Positions 35,452 to 43,057 of a stretch of DNA of 64,000 nucleotides are shown in pieces. Source of the stretch: an uncultured bacterium (GTDB lineage: Bacteria > Cyanobacteriota > Vampirovibrionia > Gastranaerophilales > Gastranaerophilaceae); assembly GCA_949035555.1 (NCBI GenBank), contig CAROLD010000006.1, positions 20,116-84,115 of the forward strand. The letters run 5' to 3'. Position numbers and translations under genes: made by a program. The notes under the pieces were generated by a model. The model was not told the DNA's origin. It saw only the letters and a list, made by a program, of their open reading frames with translations, and did no database searches. Each line of letters starts with the position of its first letter. The first letter of the stretch is position 1.

Positions 35452-37095
35452 TTATTTCTTCAAAATCTTATCAAGCGGGTTGTAGTAATTTTCTTCCTGT
35501 TGTTCAATTAAATTACGATAAACCTTAACAAAATTAGTTATTCCGTAGTATCCGAGTGATTTTTGAATATATGTAAGCGGAATATTTTGTTTAATGCAGA
35601 TATTAACAAAATTATGCTGAACATCACTCGGATTTAGTTTGGAAACACCAATTTCTTTTGCCAGCGGCGACAAAACATCTTCTTCAATATATTGTTGTGC
35701 CTGTTTATTGCTCTCAAATTTAAAAACAAAATCATTAGGCTCAGGTTCTAATTCATAGTATTTATCTTCAAGGCTATAACAAATATTCCAATCAATTTTC
35801 AATCTACGCATTGTAGAATTGCATTTAGTCATAACGAGCTTATCGCCATAGAGGAAGTATTTTAGAAAAATTATTTCATTTCTAAAATCAATTCTATCCC
35901 AAGTTAATCCCAATAATTCAGGAATACTTGCTCCTGTAGATAAGGAAATATACAGTATCGGATAGGCTTCAGGATATTTTTTATAACAAATATCCAGCAA
36001 TTTTGAAATTTGTTCTTCGGTTAATAAATTCATATCCATAGCATAAGTATTTTCTTTAAGACTCTTGCTTCTTGATGCAAGATAATTTGTTTTAGGACAA
36101 ACAGCGTTAATAATATTTTTAAGGATTAGAATATAAATATTTACGGAAACAAGCTGATATCCGCTATCGAATTGTTTTTGTTTAAACTTTGCGACGACTT
36201 TATTTGTTATTTCTCTTATCCGGAAATCTCCGAAATATTCTTTCAAATGATTTTTATAATCTGTTTTTTGATGCATTATTCTCTCAAGCTTGTTTTCTGT
36301 TTTTAGTCTGTTAAAGTAGATTTTTGCTGCATCTTTAAACAACATATCTAAAGGCTCTTTTATTTCTTTTTTAGTTTCAGCTTTTTCTTTTGGCGGAACT
36401 ATATTGTTTCTAAAATATTTAATTTGTTGCGGACTAAATTCTGATTTTAATTTCCTCAAAAATGCACCTGATGTATATGCATAAGGTTGTTCGATTTTTT
36501 GCTCCGCTTGTAATTGTTTTTGTGCTTTATATATCGCATCTGTTGCAGATAATTTTTCTTTGGTTAAATAATATTTTTTAAAATAATTAAATAGTTCGTC
36601 AGGAATAGAACTTTCAATATTACCTGCACTATATGCCGGTAAAATACCCTTAAAACCATATCTTTTATAATTTGTTCGTATTCTGCCTAATGTGCAAAGG
36701 GAAATATTTTTGTAACCCGATGTTTGATTAAATAGTTCAACAAGTTGCTTTGAATTTTTACCACCTGCCTGATTTACAAAATTGAGTAATTCTATATACT
36801 TTCTAATCCGTTCTTGAGTTTCTTTGCTTAAGGTAAGAAAATAATTATAACCTTCTTCTTTTTCAATTATGATTGGTTCAATCTCCGTTTTGGAGTCTAT
36901 CTTGCTCTTTTTGCTTTTGTTTTTAATATTAAAGAAGTAAGTATTATTGTTTTTTACGATTATTTTTTCATTTAATAATTCCGATAAAATATCTTTAACT
37001 TCTTGTTCCTCAATCTCTGAAACCAAGATTATGTCATCAAGAGTGAATTTATCTAATCTTCTTGCTGATTTTATAATTAAATCTCTATTTTTCAA
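35452..37095 (-). CDS. Degenerate tyrosine-recombinase-fold protein (TnsF-like candidate target selector)
   Basis: 547 residues. The N-terminal ~60 residues look like a winged helix (LDKFTLDDIILVSEIEEQEV). A middle HTH-like region follows (ETQERIRKYIEL to GRIRTNYKRYG). From ~250 there is an Arm/core-binding plus catalytic fold of the phage integrase family. Key residues are changed: TG-A-S390 where Arg I is expected, P-S490-D-V-Q493-H where HxxR is expected, and LGY516 for LGH. Tyr526 and the basic strand (MTKCNSTMRRLKI) remain. It is therefore unlikely to recombine DNA but may still bind it. It overlaps the ATPase gene by 11 bases, so it belongs to the transposition machinery. Confidence 0.7.
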   Translation of the reverse strand: MKNRDLIIKSARRLDKFTLDDIILVSEIEEQEVKDILSELLNEKIIVKNNNTYFFNIKNKSKKSKIDSKTEIEPIIIEKEEGYNYFLTLSKETQERIRKYIELLNFVNQAGGKNSKQLVELFNQTSGYKNISLCTLGRIRTNYKRYGFKGILPAYSAGNIESSIPDELFNYFKKYYLTKEKLSATDAIYKAQKQLQAEQKIEQPYAYTSGAFLRKLKSEFSPQQIKYFRNNIVPPKEKAETKKEIKEPLDMLFKDAAKIYFNRLKTENKLERIMHQKTDYKNHLKEYFGDFRIREITNKVVAKFKQKQFDSGYQLVSVNIYILILKNIINAVCPKTNYLASRSKSLKENTYAMDMNLLTEEQISKLLDICYKKYPEAYPILYISLSTGASIPELLGLTWDRIDFRNEIIFLKYFLYGDKLVMTKCNSTMRRLKIDWNICYSLEDKYYELEPEPNDFVFKFESNKQAQQYIEEDVLSPLAKEIGVSKLNPSDVQHNFVNICIKQNIPLTYIQKSLGYYGITNFVKVYRNLIEQQEENYYNPLDKILKK

Positions 37096-37822
37096 TGGTT
37101 AATCCTTTCACTTGTTTTACATCAATTTTGCTTAATCCGTTTGTTTTTGCTAAATTTTCTAATGTTGCAATCCCCTTAATTGCTTGGCGAAAACGGTTTG
37201 ATTTTTCAAAAAATATTTCTTTTGCCTCATCTGTTATTTTTATTTCGGATAATTCTTCGACAATAACTTCCATATCGTCTTTGGAGAATGTTTTAAACTC
37301 AACAATTTCAGAAATTCTGTCATATAAATGTCTAAATTTTCCAAGTTTTGTTTTTGCTTCTTGCATTCCGATTAATACAACAGGCGCTCCCGTTAAATCG
37401 TGTAAATCTCTCAATGTTTCAATTGTTTTTGAACTACCTATAAGATAGTCAACTTCATCAATAATGATAACTTGCGGATTAAGTCTTAAATGTGCAATAC
37501 ATTGTTTCATTAAATCCGTAGATTTTTTAGACGGAGCTTCACCCAGTTCTTCAACAATTTTTTCTAATATCCCGTGGCTTGTCATATTATTTTGAGCTCT
37601 TACATAAACTGCATCATTTCTATTTGCCCACCAAACTGCAACTCTGGTCTTACCTAATCCGGGATCACCATATACCAATCCCATTTTTGGAACTTCATTA
37701 GATTTATCAATAAGGTTATTCATTAACTCTACGAAGTTTTTGACATTATGGGTTTTTACAAATAATTTACGCATTAAATACCTCCTTATTATCTTCTTCG
37801 CCATATATTTGTTCATATTCAT
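37085..37822 (-). CDS. MuB/TnsC-like AAA+ ATPase
   Basis: 245 residues. Walker A is GDPGLGKTRV, Walker B VIIIDEVDYL, and a sensor-type LIGMQEAKTKLG follows. It matches the AAA ATPases that partner Mu-type transposases, which load on target DNA and activate the transposase. The first codons overlap the transposase gene by 56 bases. A later ATG at 37773 (MRKLFVKTHNV) is the likely alternative start, as an upstream AAGGAGG fits it well. Confidence 0.85.
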   Translation of the reverse strand: MNMNKYMAKKIIRRYLMRKLFVKTHNVKNFVELMNNLIDKSNEVPKMGLVYGDPGLGKTRVAVWWANRNDAVYVRAQNNMTSHGILEKIVEELGEAPSKKSTDLMKQCIAHLRLNPQVIIIDEVDYLIGSSKTIETLRDLHDLTGAPVVLIGMQEAKTKLGKFRHLYDRISEIVEFKTFSKDDMEVIVEELSEIKITDEAKEIFFEKSNRFRQAIKGIATLENLAKTNGLSKIDVKQVKGLTIEK

Positions 37823-39737
37823 CCGTTAATTTATATTCTGCAATCCAGTCTTGTTCGCTTTTGGTAAGATTTTCTTTCTTGATTAGGTGCTCATATTTTT
37901 CAAATCTTGTTCTGAAACAACCGTTGAAATTTTCCGCTTGAAAATCGGTCTTTACTTCAAGACTAAATTGTTTTATTTTATCTTCCTTTTGTTTTTCAGG
38001 TAAATCCATTGTTAATAGCGGAGTATAAACCTGATTTCGTTTTAGATGATTTATGTATTCTTGTTCCGTTCTTTTTTCTAACTGTTTCTTTAATTTTGTT
38101 TTTTGTTTTAAATCTTCTATGTCTTTTGCTTCACCCAAATAATTTGCTAACGGATGAACAGGTTCAACTCTTTTGGCAGAGCATATAAATTCACCGCTTA
38201 ATTTGTAAACCTTAATTGAGCTCAAATCGAACAAGCTGTATTTAATAATTACCTTCTTTTTATAACCAAATAATGCTTCGTCATAATAATTGTTTTTGAG
38301 GAATAAAATTCCGTTCCTGTAAATGTTTTTAATTTCACTAGCCATCATAAGGTCGTCTAAAGTGTCGATATTAACCCCTTCGCCTCTGCCGTTTTCAAGA
38401 ACTTCGCCTATTGTTTTATCTTCAATATGTGAACATTTTTGTGCATAATGATATTTTTGCAACCAAATTTCAAGAACTCGTGCAACTTGCTCTATTGTTG
38501 GAATATTAACCTTAAAATTTTCTTTATGGAGTTTTTCATTTCTTTTTAATTGAGCAGTTTTTTTAACAATACTCGTTCCTGTATATGATGGAAGCATTAC
38601 TTCAAAACTGTCTTGCAACTCTCTAAATAGTCTTTCAATAGGCTTTGCTTTTGCGTTGTAAGGTTTTGCATAAATTGGCTGAATGCCCAGATTAGTAAAT
38701 AATCCGGTTATTCCGTTTTCGATAAAATATTTTGCCTTAAAAGCCTTACCATTGTCTTGATATACAAATTTTGGAACTTTGCCTAAATTTATTATTGAAT
38801 TTCTTAATGCACTTGCAATACATTGGGTATTTTCTTCAAGCATTATTTCAAACCCGACAAAACCACCTGATTTCCAATCTTGATAAGCAACCAATGTCGG
38901 TCTAACAAATGTTCCTTTGTATGGATGTTTAACGAAAAATGCTAATTTGTGACCATTGCCTACAATTACATCCCCGACTTCTAGCTTTGAAATATCTCTT
39001 GAGATATATGGTAAAACCTTATCATGCAGAGCCTTATTACCTTCTCTTGCCTCAATCCAAATGTTATAATGTTCATTTTTGTAATTGTTAGCAAATCTTC
39101 TATATGTTAAATCGCAGCAGAAATTTTTAAATCCACGATGAGTTAATGCCATTTTGGTATATTTGATTGCTTTTCCGATGTTTAACTGGTTTGGATGAAG
39201 AAGATTTTTCAAAAGTTCTGACTTTTCTTCTTCTGATAAATTAGATTTTTTAGTTTTTTCACCAAATGTATAGTTATTAATCAAACAATGCCAATCGTCA
39301 TTATTTGTGCGGAGTTTTTTATGCCATTCATAAATTGTTCCAATGGCAACTTTACCGACAGTATCAAATAAATCAGTACAAATACAACGGTTATTGTATG
39401 CGTCAAGAAAATCTTTTCCGGCTACTGTTTTATTTTTCTTGAATAATCTAAATTCATCCCATTTTTTAATTAAATCGTATTTTGCAAGAGCCAATTTCTT
39501 TTGCTCTTCTGGTACAACATAAGTTATAGGTACTAGTTGAGTAGATTTTTCTTTAATTGATGTTACTTTTTCTCTAACATTTTCTTCCAAAGATGTTACT
39601 AAAATCTCATAAGATTTTGAGCATTTTCTTATAACATATTTATTTTTGCTTATTGCCTTGCGAACTGCTCTTTCGGATATACCTTTAATTTCGGCAAGCT
39701 TTTTAGTTGTAATCCAATAATCATTTGAGTTTTGCAT
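37767..39737 (-). CDS. MuA-like DDE transposase with first catalytic Asp replaced by Asn
   Basis: 656 residues. An N-terminal HTH (KLAEIKGISERAVRKAI) leads to a second DNA-binding region. The RNase H-like core is about residues 245-420 and a Mu C-terminal beta-barrel lies at ~465-535 (YSLFDLSSIKVYKLSGEFIC). Of the DDE triad, Asp328 (VYQDNGKAFKAKYF) and Glu368 (AKAKPIERLF) are present. The site aligned with MuA Asp269 (GDG) reads GNG, residue 261. The 67-residue spacing from 261 to 328 equals MuA 269-336, so the alignment is firm. GAT to AAT is a single transition; this would abolish cleavage and strand transfer. Confidence 0.88.
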   Translation of the reverse strand: MQNSNDYWITTKKLAEIKGISERAVRKAISKNKYVIRKCSKSYEILVTSLEENVREKVTSIKEKSTQLVPITYVVPEEQKKLALAKYDLIKKWDEFRLFKKNKTVAGKDFLDAYNNRCICTDLFDTVGKVAIGTIYEWHKKLRTNNDDWHCLINNYTFGEKTKKSNLSEEEKSELLKNLLHPNQLNIGKAIKYTKMALTHRGFKNFCCDLTYRRFANNYKNEHYNIWIEAREGNKALHDKVLPYISRDISKLEVGDVIVGNGHKLAFFVKHPYKGTFVRPTLVAYQDWKSGGFVGFEIMLEENTQCIASALRNSIINLGKVPKFVYQDNGKAFKAKYFIENGITGLFTNLGIQPIYAKPYNAKAKPIERLFRELQDSFEVMLPSYTGTSIVKKTAQLKRNEKLHKENFKVNIPTIEQVARVLEIWLQKYHYAQKCSHIEDKTIGEVLENGRGEGVNIDTLDDLMMASEIKNIYRNGILFLKNNYYDEALFGYKKKVIIKYSLFDLSSIKVYKLSGEFICSAKRVEPVHPLANYLGEAKDIEDLKQKTKLKKQLEKRTEQEYINHLKRNQVYTPLLTMDLPEKQKEDKIKQFSLEVKTDFQAENFNGCFRTRFEKYEHLIKKENLTKSEQDWIAEYKLTDEYEQIYGEEDNKEVFNA

Positions 39738-39893
39738 AATTGTCTCCTCTCACACATTAACTCTGCTTAAGAGATATGTGTAGTCAATGTATCCATATCG
39801 AAACATATCAACAACTGCCACTTCAAACCCACGAAAACATTGTTTTTCTGATATTGCAAAAGCAAAATATTTGTAGTATTTTAGAAAATTTTT

Positions 39894-39931
39894 CAAACGG
39901 AACCAAACGGAACCAGATTTGGTTCCGTTTG
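39894..39931. repeat. Operator-like cluster of GGTTCCGTTT sites
   Basis: AAACGGAACC occurs twice in tandem (39895, 39905) and once inverted (GGTTCCGTTT at 39921). The cluster lies between the divergent transposase and Mor-like genes, 26 bases before the latter's start and overlapping its probable promoter (TAATATAAT at 39932-39940). In Mu an equivalent region holds the operator/enhancer bound by repressor and transposase. Confidence 0.6.
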
Positions 39932-39956
39932 TAATATAATGAAGAAAAGGAGTAAT

Positions 39957-40268
39957 ATGATTAGACGCCAAGAACCTGAAGAACCAGCATGGGCAAAATA
40001 CATAACAGAAGATAATTTGCCAACTGAAGATTTACAATATCTATGCTCAATAATTGGCTTAGAAGCAACAAAGAAACTAATGTTCAAAGCAGCAGGAGAA
40101 AAGTTTTCTATCCATGCTCATTGTAACCAACCATACAAAAGACAATATATTATAGATAACTTTGACGGTACCAGAAGAAGTATGTTCGACACTATCCGAG
40201 CTTGTAAAACTACGCAGAGATATGTTTATAAGGTACTTGAGGAATATATTGAGGGGAAGAAGGTATAG
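39957..40268 (+). CDS. Mor-family transcription activator-like protein
   Basis: 103 residues from the ATG at 39957, set by AAAAGGAG five bases upstream. The middle region LQYLCSIIGLEATKKLM resembles the dimerisation helices of Mor, and NFDGTRRSMFDTIRACKTTQRYVYKVLEEY the C-terminal HTH. Mor in phage Mu activates middle transcription. It is divergent from the transposase operon with the GGTTCCGTTT sites between, so it is likely the regulator of this element. Confidence 0.65.
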   Translation: MIRRQEPEEPAWAKYITEDNLPTEDLQYLCSIIGLEATKKLMFKAAGEKFSIHAHCNQPYKRQYIIDNFDGTRRSMFDTIRACKTTQRYVYKVLEEYIEGKKV

Positions 40269-40277
40269 ATTAATAGA

Positions 40278-40676
40278 ATGGCAAATGAAAAAATTTTTAT
40301 AGAATTATTAAATAGTTTAAAAAATGATAAAGATTTATTTTTATCTGGAATATTGCATACTGAGATAGAATTTTTAAATAATATACATAAATTGCAAAAA
40401 TATATTCCTTATATTCAAGATTCACATATTAAAGGAGCTGTCGATAAATTTGTTAAATCAGTTATAAATAATAAAAATTATTCAATAATACAAAAATCTA
40501 TTGAAAAAGAAAAAATTAAAAAAGAAAAACAAGAAATTGCAAGACAGAAAAGGTTAGAGGAAGAACGCAAATCTATTGTATTAAAACAACAATTAGCATA
40601 CAAAAAACAAATAGAGCAACAAAAAGTATTAAATGTTATTTCAGACATAAATTCATCTATAAGCAGGAAAGATTAA
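40278..40676 (+). CDS. Coiled-coil protein, unknown function
   Basis: 132 residues. The second half is a long Lys/Glu/Gln-rich coiled coil (KEKIKKEKQEIARQKRLEEE and on). The first half is helical (IFIELLNSLKNDKDLFLSGI). No known family. It lies ten bases after the Mor-like gene and before the toxin-antitoxin pair. Confidence 0.5.
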   Translation: MANEKIFIELLNSLKNDKDLFLSGILHTEIEFLNNIHKLQKYIPYIQDSHIKGAVDKFVKSVINNKNYSIIQKSIEKEKIKKEKQEIARQKRLEEERKSIVLKQQLAYKKQIEQQKVLNVISDINSSISRKD

Positions 40677-40753
40677 AATCTGCATTAACATTATATCAAA
40701 ATAATTATGATAATATCTTGCTTTATCTGAATCCAACAACCCTGTGCACTAAA

Positions 40754-41413
40754 ATGGAAATAATAGAATTTATCCTCAGAAGAAAAATAAAAAAATTAAT
40801 CCATTTTACAAACATTCAAAATTTGGAAAGCATATTAAACAATGGAATCCTTACAAGAAATATTTTAGATGAAAAAAACATAGTTTATAAATATACTGAC
40901 GAAAAAAGATTTGATGGTAGGCCAGATTGCACTTGTCTATCCATAGAATATCCTAATTCCAAAATGTTACATTATAAAAAATATAACTCACTAAATAAAT
41001 ATGTAATGATAGTTTTGGATGCTGAATCAATTTTATCGAATAACTTAAAAAAATACTATGTTTATATCAATGCCGCCAATTCAAATGCAGCATATCTGCT
41101 AACTAGTGACATACTAACTAGTCCAAGATATTTAAAGAATATGTTTTTACCAAGTGTTTCAGACACTAAATATACATATGAAAGAGAAGATACTGATCCG
41201 GATTTTATCACAACAAATCCGCAAGCAGAGATTCTCATTAACGGCTGTATTGACACTACAGACATAATGGAAATACATTTTTCTAATTATGTTGATTTTA
41301 ACATATTTAAAAGTGGATGTGTGAATGAAGAAATTTTTAACAAATATAAATTAGTAATTAGTGATTTTTACTTTAAAGAAGATAGAGAATCAGTTAGATG
41401 GGAGAAAAAATAA
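40754..41413 (+). CDS. darT: DarT1-like DNA ADP-ribosyltransferase toxin
   Basis: 219 residues from the ATG at 40754; an in-frame TTG at 40718 is the other choice. The N-terminus KKLIHFTNIQNLESILNNGI is the NAD-binding start of the DarT (DUF4433) fold. RPDCTCLSIEYPNSKML follows, and the catalytic Glu lies in NPQAEILINGCID near the end. DarT enzymes ADP-ribosylate bases in DNA. The next gene encodes a NADAR protein, so this is the DarT1 class, which modifies guanine. The stop overlaps the antitoxin start by one base. Confidence 0.8.
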   Translation: MEIIEFILRRKIKKLIHFTNIQNLESILNNGILTRNILDEKNIVYKYTDEKRFDGRPDCTCLSIEYPNSKMLHYKKYNSLNKYVMIVLDAESILSNNLKKYYVYINAANSNAAYLLTSDILTSPRYLKNMFLPSVSDTKYTYEREDTDPDFITTNPQAEILINGCIDTTDIMEIHFSNYVDFNIFKSGCVNEEIFNKYKLVISDFYFKEDRESVRWEKK

Positions 41414-42090
41414 TGGCAAATAGACCTTATTTCTTAATAGGAGATGGTAAGAAAAATTTTTATAGAGAAAAATCCTGTGATTTTAAATTTTATACTGGCT
41501 TTGCTTTATCACAGAAACAAAAATCCGTAAAGTCATTCCATGAAGAAATTCTAAAGGTTTATCCAAATGCTAAAATTCTTGAAGTATCAAGACGCTCGGA
41601 AAATGATTTGGGTATTTCATTAAGTGCATTTAATTTAAAATATCAAAATATAGACAATAAAGATTATCCTGTAGAAAGTGTGTTTCAATCATCAAAAGTA
41701 TTTTCAAATGGAAAGCAATACAAAGAACTACTCTATAAATCTGCTCGTGAAGCAAAAACTGATGAACGTCTGAAAAATTCAGGTTATTTAGTAAAATTTT
41801 CATTTAATAATATAGATTGGGAGTTAGAACCAAAAACATTTTTTTATGATTATATTTACCTATCTGCACTATCTAAGGATAAGCAATTATGTGATCGTTT
41901 AATGGCATTTGATGTATTTACAGATATTGAATTTAATCCTCAAAAATCATTTAATTGTCAAGCTCGCTCTGTGGCAATAGCAGTAACATTACTGAAATAC
42001 AATTTGCTTGATAAATATTTAAATGATAGAAATTTGTTTAAGACTGTTTACTCTTCAACCATATCTCCTAAACAACAAAAATTATTTTAG
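41413..42090 (+). CDS. NADAR-family antitoxin of DarT1
   Basis: 225 residues. Start at 41413 (TAATG overlap with darT), eight bases after GGGAG. The sequence ANRPYFLIGDG, the GFALSQKQKSVKSFHEEIL segment, ISLSAFNLK, ESVFQSSKVFSNG, SREAKTDERLKNSG and DIEFNPQKSFNCQARS matches the DarT1-associated NADAR family (DUF6977-type). These proteins remove ADP-ribose from guanine in DNA and so neutralise the toxin. The toxin-antitoxin order and coupling agree. Confidence 0.85.
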   Translation: MANRPYFLIGDGKKNFYREKSCDFKFYTGFALSQKQKSVKSFHEEILKVYPNAKILEVSRRSENDLGISLSAFNLKYQNIDNKDYPVESVFQSSKVFSNGKQYKELLYKSAREAKTDERLKNSGYLVKFSFNNIDWELEPKTFFYDYIYLSALSKDKQLCDRLMAFDVFTDIEFNPQKSFNCQARSVAIAVTLLKYNLLDKYLNDRNLFKTVYSSTISPKQQKLF

Positions 42091-42166
42091 GGTTCCGTTT
42101 GGTTCCTTAAAAAGTTCCGTTAAGGTTCCGTTTTGTAACAGAAAAATATTTTTTCTGGAACCAATG
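42091..42166. repeat. Phased array of GGTTCCGTTT-type sites after the antitoxin gene
   Basis: GGTTCCGTTT at 42091, GGTTCCTTAA at 42101, AGTTCCGTTA at 42112, GGTTCCGTTT at 42124, then GTAACAGAAA at 42135 and, inverted, TTTCTGGAACC at 42151-42161. Spacing is 10-12 bases. The same word forms the cluster at 39894-39931. Arrays like this are found at the ends of Mu/Tn7-type elements, so this may be the right end. Confidence 0.55.
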
Positions 42167-42555
42167 TTACTTTTTGAATGCCAAAAGTCCTATAATAGTC
42201 AATCGATATTCCCTTACAGAAATAAGGCTTTTGGGGATATTACACTATGAGTTTAGACGTTTACAGGACACAATAATGACGCAAATCGGACATACCGGAC
42301 TTTTCTGCAACCCTAAACTACTCCTAAATCCCTTTAAGTTTTGGGGCTTTGAGGCTAGTTCCCCTTTTCTGTATTGTCCTGTTTCTTAACAGTGGAATTG
42401 TAAAGAGTCACATGGTTTGATTATTTTGGGCAAATTATTTAAAACCAAAATAAAATTTTTTGCCAGGTAAATTGGGATAAATAATCAGTATTCTTTAGGA
42501 TAATAATCAAAATCTACTTAAAAACAGGGAATGATATAAAAATATTATAAAAAAT
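42167..42555. other. Non-coding stretch between the element and tRNA-Arg
   Basis: No convincing gene on either strand. It holds a loose inverted pair ACAGGACACAAT (42263) and ATTGTCCTGT (42373) about 100 bases apart. A GGGCAAA / TTTTTTGCC pair around an A/T-rich loop (42428-42464) could be a weak hairpin. It may be the residue of an older insertion next to the tRNA gene. Confidence 0.4.
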
Positions 42556-42586
42556 AAAAAATCTCAGATAATACCTGAGATTTTTT
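42556..42586 (-). terminator. Terminator of tRNA-Arg
   Basis: Stem ATCTCAG / CTGAGAT, extended by the A and T runs, with a seven-base loop. It lies directly after the 3' end of the minus-strand tRNA and could also act on plus-strand transcripts. Confidence 0.8.
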
Positions 42587-42589
42587 ATT

Positions 42590-42663
<74 letters not shown>

Positions 42664-42683
42664 TTAAATTGTTCACATTATAT

Positions 42684-42712
42684 ATATTATTTAAAACAAA
42701 TTATTTTTTCAA
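42684..42712 (-). promoter_or_regulatory. Promoter of tRNA-Arg
   Basis: On the minus strand: -35 TTGAAA, 17-base spacer, -10 TAATAT, about 20 bases before the mature 5' end of the tRNA. Confidence 0.5.
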
Positions 42713-42802
42713 GTAAAAATTATAAAAGTTTTTAAAACTGGAATTATTATTAAGAAATCTCTATCAAAGTACTTTTATAATCTAAAATGAAGGAGGTCCT
42801 CT

Positions 42803-42997
42803 ATGAGACATTTAACTAATAGAGAATTGGAAATTTGTTCATATTTAGTACAAGGTATGAAAAATATTGAGATAGCAAACACTTTATACTTGAGCAAACA
42901 TACTGTAAAAGCATATGTTAGTTCTATTATCACAACTCTTGATGCGAAGAATAGAACTGAGGCGGCATATATTCTAGGTAAAAAAAATATTATATAG
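42803..42997 (+). CDS. Stand-alone LuxR-type HTH protein
   Basis: 64 residues and nothing but the HTH: LTNRELEICSYLVQGMKNIE, then IANTLYLSKHTVKAYVSSI and LDAKNRTEAAYI. No receiver or ligand domain. A strong AAGGAGG lies 7-8 bases upstream. Stand-alone GerE-like proteins (as in Bacillus GerE) act as transcription factors by dimerising. The targets here are unknown; the downstream cell-wall amidase gene is a possible one. Confidence 0.85.
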   Translation: MRHLTNRELEICSYLVQGMKNIEIANTLYLSKHTVKAYVSSIITTLDAKNRTEAAYILGKKNII

Positions 42998-43057
42998 ATG
43001 TAACATTTTTGCTATTTAACTAAAATAATCATATAATTTTATAAAAGGTACGATTAT

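Larger units (their letters stand above)
34888..42166. mobile_element. Mu/Tn7-like transposition module with regulator and toxin-antitoxin cargo (ends not fixed)
   Basis: Contains, leftward: a MuA-like DDE transposase, a MuB/TnsC-like AAA ATPase, a degenerate tyrosine-recombinase-fold protein and an HTH protein. Rightward it contains a Mor-like activator, a coiled-coil protein and DarT1-NADAR. The limits given are the outermost phased-repeat clusters on each side. The true element could extend left to 27.56 kb and include the restriction-modification genes. No terminal inverted repeat or target duplication was found by eye. The transposase lacks its first catalytic Asp, so the element may be fixed in place. 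Confidence 0.6.

Noticed and set aside
39894..39931. GGTTCCGTTT cluster as a CRISPR or iteron array
   Set aside because: Only three short copies with no spacers of uniform length and no replication or cas gene nearby; an operator fits better.
42263..42382. Inverted words ACAGGACACAAT and ATTGTCCTGT as a transposon end pair
   Set aside because: They face each other only ~100 bases apart, match imperfectly and bracket no gene.
42174..42389. A 71-codon plus-strand open frame after the antitoxin gene
   Set aside because: No ribosome site, no recognisable motif and unnatural-looking composition; treated as non-coding.
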